Shown here piece after piece: positions 44,371-51,535 of a DNA stretch of 64,000 nucleotides. The notes beneath the pieces are model-generated. The model was not told the origin of the DNA and did no database searches. It saw nothing but the letters and a program-made list of their open reading frames with translations. The translations under genes were made by a program, and so were the position numbers. This stretch comes from Desulfofustis limnaeus. Its GTDB lineage: Bacteria > Desulfobacterota > Desulfobulbia > Desulfobulbales > Desulfocapsaceae. The stretch's first letter is position 1, and the number at the start of each line of letters is the position of its first letter. The stretch covers positions 2,490,501 to 2,554,500 of the forward strand of contig NZ_AP025516.1 in assembly GCF_023169885.1 (NCBI RefSeq), in the 5' to 3' direction.

Positions 44371-45906
44371 ATGCATTGTAAAACAGCGATAATCGCATCG
44401 AGTTATTATGATTCCGTCGTGCTGATGCGGGTCGCCAGTCAGCTGAAAAAGCGCCAGAACGTCGCCGAAGTGGCACTGTTCATGGGGACTGAAGGGAATC
44501 ACGACCTGTTGGCCCAAGTCGGTCTGGCAACACCGGAAAGCAAAGAGGCAGGCCCTCAGGATCTGATCATCATTGTCAAGGCGGAGAGCGACGAGTTGGC
44601 CGAAAGCATCGCGGCAGAAGCGGCCCAGCTGCTCCGCTCACGCCGGGGGGCCGACCAGGCTGCAGCTGATTATCGACCACGCACCCTGGATCGTGCCCTC
44701 GGCTTTCTCCCCGGCGCCACGCTCGCCGCCATCTCAGTGCCCGGCGCCTATGCTGCGCGGGAAGCGGCACGCTGCCTCGATCAGGGTTTGCATGTCTTTC
44801 TCTTCAGCGATAACGTCGCACTGGAAGACGAAAAAAGGCTCAAGGCCACCGCCATCGAACGAGACCTGTTGCTGATGGGCCCCGATTGCGGCACCGCCTA
44901 CCTCAATGGCGTCGGTCTCGGGTTCACCAACGTGGTCGAACGCGGCCGGATCGGCTGCGTCGCCGCCTCCGGTACCGGCCTTCAGGCCGTCGCCTGCCGG
45001 ATCGCCCAGCAGGGTGAAGGCATCTCCCACGGTATCGGGGTTGGCGGCCGGGATCTGAGCCGGGACATCGGCGGCATCATGACCGAATATGCCCTCAAGC
45101 TGCTGGATCAGGACCCGCAGACCGAGGTCATCGTCCTGCTTTCCAAGCCCCCCCACGAAACCGTTGCCCGCCGTCTGCAGGAATTCTGCGCCACCTTGCA
45201 CAAGCCGGTCGTTGCCTGTTTCCAAGGTTCCACCATCGCCGCCGAAGCCCTGCAGCAGGTGGTCACCCTCGACGAAGCGGCCGACGTGGCCGTGCGGCTG
45301 GTGCGCGGCAGCTCTCTGGTGCCCCAGTTTTTCGACGATCCGGAAGCCGTGGCCGCACAACTCCACCACCACGGCGGCCACGCGGTAGGCAAGCAGGTCA
45401 TCGGCCTCTTTACCGGCGGCACGCTGGCCAAAGAAGCGACCTTGCTGCTCTCGGCCACGCTCGGTCCGATAGGCATGGAGGTGGTCGCCTCGGGCGGCCA
45501 TATGGTCGTCGATCTCGGCGACGATCGCTATACCATCGGCCGCCCCCACCCGATGATCGCCCCGGAGAACCGAACCGAACAATTGCTGGAGCTGGCCGCT
45601 GTCAACGGACTTGAGCACTGCGGCGTGCTGCTGTTCGATGTGGTTCTCGGCCACGGCTCCCACCTTGATCCGGCCGGTGAACTGGCTCAGGCCCTGACCC
45701 AGCTGCGTTCCCGAAGCGGTCGGCTGCCATCCGTGGTCGTCTCACTGATCGGCACCGAGCAAGATCCCCAGGATCTGTCCGAGCAGCGCCGCCTGCTGGA
45801 AGAGGCCGGTGCCAGCGTATTTTCCGTCAACAGCCAGGCAGCACGATTCGCGGCAATGCTTGTCGAACCGGCCTGTCGGCAGACCTTTCTGGAGAAGACC
45901 CGATGA
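44371..45906 (+). CDS. allF: FdrA/AllF-like oxamate carbamoyltransferase subunit
   Basis: A 511-residue protein related to succinyl-CoA synthetase alpha/beta folds and annotated in other genomes as FdrA. Key stretches are SVPGAYAAREAARCLDQGLHVFLFSDNV near 120, LLMGPDCGTAYLNGVGLGFTNVV near 165 and GCVAASGTGLQAVACRI near 200. E. coli FdrA (AllF) is part of the oxamate carbamoyltransferase. GAGG lies eight bases before the ATG. Its stop overlaps the ATG of a 59-residue gene. E. coli FdrA is longer, which fits loss of a terminal segment that is here a separate gene. Confidence 0.85.
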   Translation: MHCKTAIIASSYYDSVVLMRVASQLKKRQNVAEVALFMGTEGNHDLLAQVGLATPESKEAGPQDLIIIVKAESDELAESIAAEAAQLLRSRRGADQAAADYRPRTLDRALGFLPGATLAAISVPGAYAAREAARCLDQGLHVFLFSDNVALEDEKRLKATAIERDLLLMGPDCGTAYLNGVGLGFTNVVERGRIGCVAASGTGLQAVACRIAQQGEGISHGIGVGGRDLSRDIGGIMTEYALKLLDQDPQTEVIVLLSKPPHETVARRLQEFCATLHKPVVACFQGSTIAAEALQQVVTLDEAADVAVRLVRGSSLVPQFFDDPEAVAAQLHHHGGHAVGKQVIGLFTGGTLAKEATLLLSATLGPIGMEVVASGGHMVVDLGDDRYTIGRPHPMIAPENRTEQLLELAAVNGLEHCGVLLFDVVLGHGSHLDPAGELAQALTQLRSRSGRLPSVVVSLIGTEQDPQDLSEQRRLLEEAGASVFSVNSQAARFAAMLVEPACRQTFLEKTR

Positions 45907-46082
45907 ACGAAAAACAACCGCCGCTCACCAGAGAAATCAAGGTTATCAATATCGGCCTGGAACGGTTCGCCGACGACTTGCGTGCCGCCGGTGTTGCCGT
46001 GGTGCAGATGGACTGGCGTCCTCCGGCTGGCGGCGACCGACACCTCATCGAACTGCTCGACCGGCTCGCCGAACAAAACTAG
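45903..46082 (+). CDS. 59-residue free-standing FdrA/DUF1116-associated domain
   Basis: A small gene overlapping the AllF-like stop by four bases (ATGA) and ending 39 bases before the AllG-like start. The protein contains IKVINIGLERFADDLRAAGV and VQMDWRPPAGGDRHLIELLD. From memory, such a segment is found fused to FdrA or to the N-terminus of DUF1116 proteins elsewhere; I could not check this. Here it stands alone between the two partners, so it may be a linker subunit of the carbamoyltransferase complex. Its frame and codon use match its neighbours, so I regard it as real. Confidence 0.75.
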   Translation: MNEKQPPLTREIKVINIGLERFADDLRAAGVAVVQMDWRPPAGGDRHLIELLDRLAEQN

Positions 46083-46121
46083 CTCCCGGGTTTACCGGTA
46101 TCATCAGACAGAGGGATTTCC

Positions 46122-47372
46122 ATGAACATCGAAACAGCCAACCAACAATGTCTTGCCAATATCCAGGCCAGCACCGCCGTCTGGTCCGATATCCGTCAGG
46201 CCGGCGACACGATCCCCGGCATGAACGATTATCTCGTCCTTCATGCCGGTCCGCCCCTTACCTGGGAGCAGATGTGCGGACCGATGCGCGGAGCCATCAC
46301 CGGCGCCTGCATCTTCGAGGGTTGGGCCACGGGTCCGGAGGAGGTCGCCCGGCTCGCCGAAAGCGGCAAGCTCACCTTCGATTCCAGTCATCACCACCAC
46401 GCCATCGGGCCGATGTCGGGCATCATCACCCCGTCCATGCAGGTGAATGTGGTGAAAAACGACGCCTTTGGCATCGAAACCTACGCCACGTTATACATGG
46501 GGATTGGCAAGGTGCTGCGCCACGGTGCTTTTGATGAGGAGGTCATGGCCAAGCTGCGCTGGATGAATCACGACCTGGCCCCCCTGCTCAAAGCGGCCTT
46601 GCGGGAAACGGGCGGCATCGATATCAAGAGCATCGTTGCCCAGGCCCTGCAGATGGGCGATGAGTTGCACAACCGCAACAAGGCGAGCAATGCACTGCTG
46701 GTGAACAGCCTGGTCCAGCCGCTCATCAAGGTGGGAAGCAAGGAAGCGGTGCTTCGGGCGATCGATTTCATCGACAAGGCGGGACATTTCATCCTCAACA
46801 CCGTCATGGCCGGGTCCAAGGGCATGCTCGACGCCGGCGGCAACATCGACGGATCGACCGTGGTTACCGCCATCGCCCGCAACGGATACGAAACGGGAAT
46901 CCGGGTCAGCGGCCTGGGTGATCGCTGGTTCACCGCCCCGGCGCCGACCATCGATGGCGTCTATTTTCCCGGTTTCGGCCCGGAAGATGCGAATCCGGAC
47001 CTGGGTGACTCGGCGATCACCGAGACCATCGGACTCGGATCCTTCTCCATGGCCGGGGCCCCTGCTGTGGTCGAATATATCGGCGGAACCGCCCAGTTCG
47101 CCCAGCAGACGTCGCTGCAGATGTATGAAATCACCATCGGCGAACACCAGATGTATAAGCTGCCGCCCCTGAACTTCCGGGGTACGCCGCTGGGCATCGA
47201 TATCCGTCGGGTGGTGGAAACCGGCATCACTCCGGTCATCAATACCGGCATCGCCTGTCGACGCCCCGGAGTCGGGCAGATCGGCGCCGGGTTAACCGCC
47301 GCGCCGCTGGCCTGCTTCGTCAAGGCGCTGGAGGCCTTCGCCGAGCACTCTCGTGCCGGACAAGGCAACTGA
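46122..47372 (+). CDS. allG: DUF1116 protein, AllG/YlbE-like oxamate carbamoyltransferase subunit
   Basis: A 416-residue DUF1116 protein, the same length as E. coli AllG (YlbE). Characteristic stretches are LHAGPPLTWEQMCGPMRGAITGACIFEGWA near 40, HHHHAIGPMSGIITPSM near 90, MGDELHNRNKASNALL near 185, and DIRRVVETGITPVINTGIA near 360. With AllF and AllH it forms the oxamate carbamoyltransferase that yields carbamoyl phosphate. AGAGGG precedes the ATG. The downstream amidase overlaps its end by 20 bases if the GTG start is used. Confidence 0.88.
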   Translation: MNIETANQQCLANIQASTAVWSDIRQAGDTIPGMNDYLVLHAGPPLTWEQMCGPMRGAITGACIFEGWATGPEEVARLAESGKLTFDSSHHHHAIGPMSGIITPSMQVNVVKNDAFGIETYATLYMGIGKVLRHGAFDEEVMAKLRWMNHDLAPLLKAALRETGGIDIKSIVAQALQMGDELHNRNKASNALLVNSLVQPLIKVGSKEAVLRAIDFIDKAGHFILNTVMAGSKGMLDAGGNIDGSTVVTAIARNGYETGIRVSGLGDRWFTAPAPTIDGVYFPGFGPEDANPDLGDSAITETIGLGSFSMAGAPAVVEYIGGTAQFAQQTSLQMYEITIGEHQMYKLPPLNFRGTPLGIDIRRVVETGITPVINTGIACRRPGVGQIGAGLTAAPLACFVKALEAFAEHSRAGQGN

Positions 47373-48732
47373 AAAGGCCATGGAACAAGCGCACGCATCT
47401 ACCAGGGAACCCTGCGAGCTGAGCGCGACCGAAGCCGGGCGACTGATGGCAGAAGGGCAGCTGAGCAGCGAAGAACTGGTCCGCTCCTGTCTCGGCCGCA
47501 TCGACCGCCTCGAGCCGACCATCGGCGCCTGGGTCAGCCTGGACCGGGAACTGCTCCTGGCCCAGGCGCACGCGGCTGATGAACGCAGGCGGAGCGGACA
47601 AGCGACGGAGTTGCCGCTCAACGGGATTCCCATCGGCATCAAGGATGTTTTCGACACGGCCGATTTGCCCACCGAGAATGGAACCCCGGCGCACCAGGGC
47701 CGCCGACCGCCAGACGATGCGGCAGCGGTTCGCCTGCTGCGGCAGAGCGGTGCCCTGATTGCCGGCAAAACGGTTACCGCCGAGTTGGCCGTCTATTTCC
47801 CCGGCAAGACCGTCAACCCGTACGACCCGCAACGGACCCCCGGCGGCTCTTCGAGCGGCTCGGCGGCCGCCGTTGCCTGCTCCATGGTTCCGATCGCCCT
47901 CGGCACCCAGACCAACGGCTCGGTCATCCGCCCGGCTTCCTACTGCGGTGTCGTCGGCTTCAAACCCACCTACGGGTCCATTCCTCGTGCCGGAGTCCTG
48001 CGCCAATCACCCCGCCTCGATCAGATCGGAGTCTTTTCCCGAACGGTCGCAGACAGCACGCTTGCGGTGTCCATTCTCCAGGGAGACCGGACACCGCAAG
48101 GAGACATGCTCCCTTGGCCGAAAATCGATCCTGAGCGGCTACAACGAGAACCGAAGCAGCAACCACGACTGGCCATGGTACGTACCCCGGCCTGGTCCTC
48201 GGCTGAACCACAAACCAGGCGGGCACTGCTGCGCTTCGTCGCCGAGCTCGGCTGCGAAGTGCAGGAGATCACCCTGCCCGCCGTAGCCGACCTGGCGGTG
48301 GCCTGTCACCGCACCATCATGCTCAGCGAAATGGCGCACCACTATCGGCCGCTGGTTCAGGAATATCGCCACCACCTCAGCCCAAAACTGCTGGCCATGA
48401 TCGAAGACGGTGCAACCATCGGCAAAGATCAGTATATTGATGCGCTCGGTTTGGCGGAAGAGATCACCGGAGCCATCGATGCCGCCCTGGACCCGTGCAC
48501 CGGCACACTCACTCCGGCAACCCCCGCTGTTGCGCCCGAGGGCCTGGAATCGACCGGCAGCCCGATCTTTTCCACCCTGTGGAGCCTCTGTGGGGTCCCT
48601 GCCATCTCACTGCCACTGCTAACCGGAGAGAATCGTCTGCCGCTTGGCCTGCAGATCGTCGCCGCCCGCGGCAGGGACCAGGCTCTCGTGCAAACCGCCC
48701 ACTGGCTGGAACAAAACACACCGCACCGCTAA
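47353..48732 (+). CDS. Amidase signature family enzyme
   Basis: A 459-residue amidase with the Ser-cisSer-Lys triad visible: the lysine in GIPIGIKDVFDT (near 98), the cis-serine and nucleophile in TPGGSSSGSAAAV (near 160-180). It hydrolyses a C-N amide bond; in this operon, hydrolysis of a ureido or oxamate-type amide is plausible. The GTG at 47353 overlaps allG, and an ATG at 47380 lies eight bases after the allG stop. Neither has a strong ribosome site, so the start is uncertain. Confidence 0.87.
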   Translation: MPDKATEKAMEQAHASTREPCELSATEAGRLMAEGQLSSEELVRSCLGRIDRLEPTIGAWVSLDRELLLAQAHAADERRRSGQATELPLNGIPIGIKDVFDTADLPTENGTPAHQGRRPPDDAAAVRLLRQSGALIAGKTVTAELAVYFPGKTVNPYDPQRTPGGSSSGSAAAVACSMVPIALGTQTNGSVIRPASYCGVVGFKPTYGSIPRAGVLRQSPRLDQIGVFSRTVADSTLAVSILQGDRTPQGDMLPWPKIDPERLQREPKQQPRLAMVRTPAWSSAEPQTRRALLRFVAELGCEVQEITLPAVADLAVACHRTIMLSEMAHHYRPLVQEYRHHLSPKLLAMIEDGATIGKDQYIDALGLAEEITGAIDAALDPCTGTLTPATPAVAPEGLESTGSPIFSTLWSLCGVPAISLPLLTGENRLPLGLQIVAARGRDQALVQTAHWLEQNTPHR

Positions 48733-48751
48733 CTCTGCTCAAGAGAATTCC

Positions 48752-49231
48752 ATGACATTGACTACCGCCCCACTCACTTCATCCGCTTTTGCTCGCTTCG
48801 GCATGGTCCTGATGGCCGAATCCGGTCTCCCCGAGTACAACTCTTGGGCCGGGCGTCTCGACAACCTGCGTCCGGAGGCCCGTCTCAACATCACCTATAT
48901 GAGCATGCATCCGGCTCCGTTCCCGGCCGAAATTAACGAATTTGAGCGACACCCGTTTTCCAGCCAGATGTTTGTTCCGCTTGCCGGAACGACTCACCTG
49001 ATCATCGTCTGCCCCTCTCTGGCCAACGGCGATCCGGATCTGGACCAGATCTCGGCGTTTCACGCGGACGGCGGTCAGACCGTCATCTATCACGCCAATA
49101 TCTGGCATACCCCCCGGACGGTTCTCAATCAACCGGGCGCGTTCATCATGCTTCGCTGGGACGCGAAAACCAGTCGCGATACCGAATTTTTCCGGCTCGA
49201 GAAGCCGTTGCAGGTGACCTACCCGCGCTGA
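48752..49231 (+). CDS. Ureidoglycolate lyase-like protein (AllA family)
   Basis: A 159-residue cupin-like protein matching the AllA family. It has the FERHPFSSQMFVPLAGTTHLIIV stretch (AllA: ERHPLGTQAFIPM) near 65 and the YHANIWHTPRTVL histidine motif near 115. AllA splits ureidoglycolate into glyoxylate and urea. Sequence similarity to AllA is clear but not close, so the substrate may be a related ureido acid. It follows the amidase by 19 bases. With the carbamoyltransferase families it points to ureido-compound catabolism. Confidence 0.8.
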   Translation: MTLTTAPLTSSAFARFGMVLMAESGLPEYNSWAGRLDNLRPEARLNITYMSMHPAPFPAEINEFERHPFSSQMFVPLAGTTHLIIVCPSLANGDPDLDQISAFHADGGQTVIYHANIWHTPRTVLNQPGAFIMLRWDAKTSRDTEFFRLEKPLQVTYPR

Positions 49232-49340
49232 AACGGGCCACGCACGGGCTCATCTGCCGACGACAATGGTTTGCGGAAGATCGAAGCATCCGGTATGAAT
49301 GCTTCAGCACTTTTGAGCTTCGATCCTGCTGGGGAATGGT

Positions 49341-50303
49341 GTGATCTCGTTTATACAGAAACAATGGTTCCTTGTCGGTCTCGGCGCTGCGGCCCTGCTC
49401 GGCTATCTCAAACCTGAATGGGGGGTGGTTCTCAAAGAGTTCGACCTGTTTCGGGTCGGCATTTTCTTGTCGTTTTTGGCCACCGGCCTGAGCCTTGAAA
49501 CGCAGGCCGTCTTTCGCCAGATCACCGCCGTCAAGGCGCCGCTTGCCGCGCTGCTCTCGTCGCTGGTTCTCTACCCGTTGTTTGCCTACGCCGCAGCACG
49601 GCCGTTGCTACCCGACGAGATGGCGATCGGTATTGCCATTATCGCCACCGCGCCGGTGACCGTCTCCTCGGGGACCATTCTCACCGCTGTGGCCCGAGGC
49701 AACGTACCACTTTCGTTGTTAATCTGTATCTTTTCAAATATACTGGCAATTTTCACCATCCCGATACTGCTCGACCTGTTGCTCGGAGTCGGTCACCGGG
49801 TCGAACTTCCCGTGCTGCGCATGCTCGGCAGTCTGGCGGTGACCGTCCTTCTGCCACTGATTCTCGGTCAACTCCTCCGGCCATTGCTGAAATTAGTGGT
49901 CAGGCGATGGAACCGGCAGATCGCCGTTTTTCAATCCTCCATCATCATTCTCATCATCTTCAATGCGGTCAGCAGTTCTACCGGCAGCCTCGGCGAAATG
50001 GGCGCTGCGCTGCCCGGTGTCTTCCTCTTCACCATCGGCTTGCATCTGGCCATGTTGGTGATTAATAACCGTATCGCCAGGCTGATTGGCCTTGACCGAT
50101 CCTCCATTATCGCCTTCACCATCCACACCTCCCAGAAGACGATGGCTGTCAGTTACCTTGTCTGGGCCGGTTATTTCGCCACCGATTACCCCGCCGCCTT
50201 TGTTCCCGCAATCGTCTGTCAACTCACCCAGATGACCATTGGGACGATGGTTGCCGATTACTTCCGGAAAAGAAACCAGCTGCACCCTTCCACGATGAGG
50301 TAG
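49341..50303 (+). CDS. BASS-type (bile acid:sodium symporter-like) transporter
   Basis: A 320-residue membrane protein with about nine to ten helices in the SBF-like pattern. The first half has LSFLATGLSLETQAVFRQI, and the pair of crossing-region motifs is TAPVTVSSGTILTAVARGN and FTIHTSQKTMAVSYLVWAG. The start is GTG. Substrate unknown; other members carry bile acids or small carboxylates. It is 110 bases after the AllA-like gene and may belong to the same operon. A CCCTTGGTT/AACCAAGGG repeat follows it as a possible end. Confidence 0.78.
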   Translation: MISFIQKQWFLVGLGAAALLGYLKPEWGVVLKEFDLFRVGIFLSFLATGLSLETQAVFRQITAVKAPLAALLSSLVLYPLFAYAAARPLLPDEMAIGIAIIATAPVTVSSGTILTAVARGNVPLSLLICIFSNILAIFTIPILLDLLLGVGHRVELPVLRMLGSLAVTVLLPLILGQLLRPLLKLVVRRWNRQIAVFQSSIIILIIFNAVSSSTGSLGEMGAALPGVFLFTIGLHLAMLVINNRIARLIGLDRSSIIAFTIHTSQKTMAVSYLVWAGYFATDYPAAFVPAIVCQLTQMTIGTMVADYFRKRNQLHPSTMR

Positions 50304-50367
50304 AAAAGTCCCCTTGGTTCGCGCGTCCACATCTGGCACGGCACAAACCAAGGGATAAAGATGAGCT

Positions 50368-51186
50368 TCAGTTTTTGACGGAGAAAAGAAAGTCGAGCAG
50401 GGCCCGGTTAAACAACGCCGGTTCCTCGGTGTTGACCGCGTGACCGGTGCGCGGCAACACCCACAAGGCCGCATCGGGAATGACCCGCTTGAGAAACAGA
50501 CTCGGTTCCAGGGCCGGCTGATCCTCATCGCCAACCACGATCAGCGTCGGCACGGCCAGTACCCGAAGACGATCTGCAAAATCATAGAGCGACGGTCGCT
50601 TGGCTTGGATGCCACGCAACGTCAGGCTCGCCCCGGTGGGATCGAGTGTCGCCATCTGGTCGATGAAGGCCTGCCAGCCGCGCGGATCTTTGCGCCGGTA
50701 TGGCAGTCGTGTCGGCCCGTTGGCATAGGCCCTGACCGTCTGCGGCAGATCGATCACCAGGCTGTCGGCCATCACCTCGTTACTCTCCAACCAGGCCTTC
50801 CGCTCCGCAGCGATCGAGCCGTATCCGCAGCCGCAGACGGTAATGGAGCGGGCCCGAGACGGGTAGCGCAGAGCAAAATCGAGGGTGGTGACACTGCCCA
50901 TGGACAGGCCAACGATATGGGCTCGGTCGATCTGCAATTCATCCAACACGTGCAACAGGTCGACACTGGCGATTTCCTGACGGTAAGCCGACGGTTGCTG
51001 CGGTACGTCCGATGGCGGGTAGCCCCGGGCATTGAACGCTATGCAGCGAAAATAACGCCCGAAAAAGCGCATCTGCGCTTCCCAGCTGCGCACATCCCCG
51101 CCAAATTCATGGGCAAAGATCAGCGTCTCCCCGCTCCCAACCTCTTCATAATACAAACGAACAGCATCAGACGACAGGAAAGGCAT
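50368..51186 (-). CDS. Alpha/beta hydrolase
   Basis: A 272-residue serine hydrolase. The nucleophile elbow is GLSMGS (near 104), the acid residue in VVGDEDQPAL (near 218) and the histidine in RTGHAVNTEEPALFN (near 247). HEFGGDVRSW near the start forms the oxyanion region. The layout resembles enol-lactone hydrolases or haloperoxidase-like esterases; the substrate is unknown. A GGGGG run lies five bases before the ATG. It is transcribed against the operon to its left. Confidence 0.87.
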   Translation of the reverse strand: MPFLSSDAVRLYYEEVGSGETLIFAHEFGGDVRSWEAQMRFFGRYFRCIAFNARGYPPSDVPQQPSAYRQEIASVDLLHVLDELQIDRAHIVGLSMGSVTTLDFALRYPSRARSITVCGCGYGSIAAERKAWLESNEVMADSLVIDLPQTVRAYANGPTRLPYRRKDPRGWQAFIDQMATLDPTGASLTLRGIQAKRPSLYDFADRLRVLAVPTLIVVGDEDQPALEPSLFLKRVIPDAALWVLPRTGHAVNTEEPALFNRALLDFLFSVKN

Positions 51187-51214
51187 AGCAACCCCCAGCG
51201 GAACTTTATAAAAA

Positions 51215-51231
51215 AAGCCGTGGCACGGCTT
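51215..51231 (-). terminator. Terminator-like attenuator in the hydrolase leader
   Basis: On the minus strand AAGCCGTGCCACGGCTT is followed by a T-run (TTTTTTATAAAG) only about 25 bases before the hydrolase start codon. No minus-strand gene lies upstream, so this may be an attenuator in the hydrolase leader or a stray terminator. The rest of the gap 51187-51535 contains GCCGGG-type inverted repeats near 51418-51452 and nothing else I can name. Confidence 0.5.
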
Positions 51232-51535
51232 CCCACCTGATCAGCAACATCACAAAAGAACTTGAAACCATTAGTGTATACATGAATACCAAGAGAGGCT
51301 CCACTCGTCAATGACATTCTCCTCGTTCCTCGTTCATCGTGCGTGGACGGCAGGCAGAATCAGGCAGATACATTTTCACATGGACAAATAGGTAGCACCA
51401 TTTTATGCTGAAAAAAAGGCCGGGAAAGCCGGGATAATGTCCTGGCCGGCGGCAAGCAGAGCACGCCACGGGCTGATCACTGCACATGGCTGCGGATCAA
51501 TACGTTAACGGTGCAGCGTCCTCACCTGAGAACAC

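Noticed and set aside
40421-50303. Full allantoin degradation cluster
   Set aside because: Only AllA-like, AllF/G/H-like and carbamate kinase families are present; allantoinase, allantoate amidohydrolase and ureidoglycolate dehydrogenase were looked for and not seen.
51418-51452. GCCGGG inverted repeats as a terminator of the BASS/hydrolase region
   Set aside because: The arms are short, no T-run follows, and no gene ends close by on either strand.
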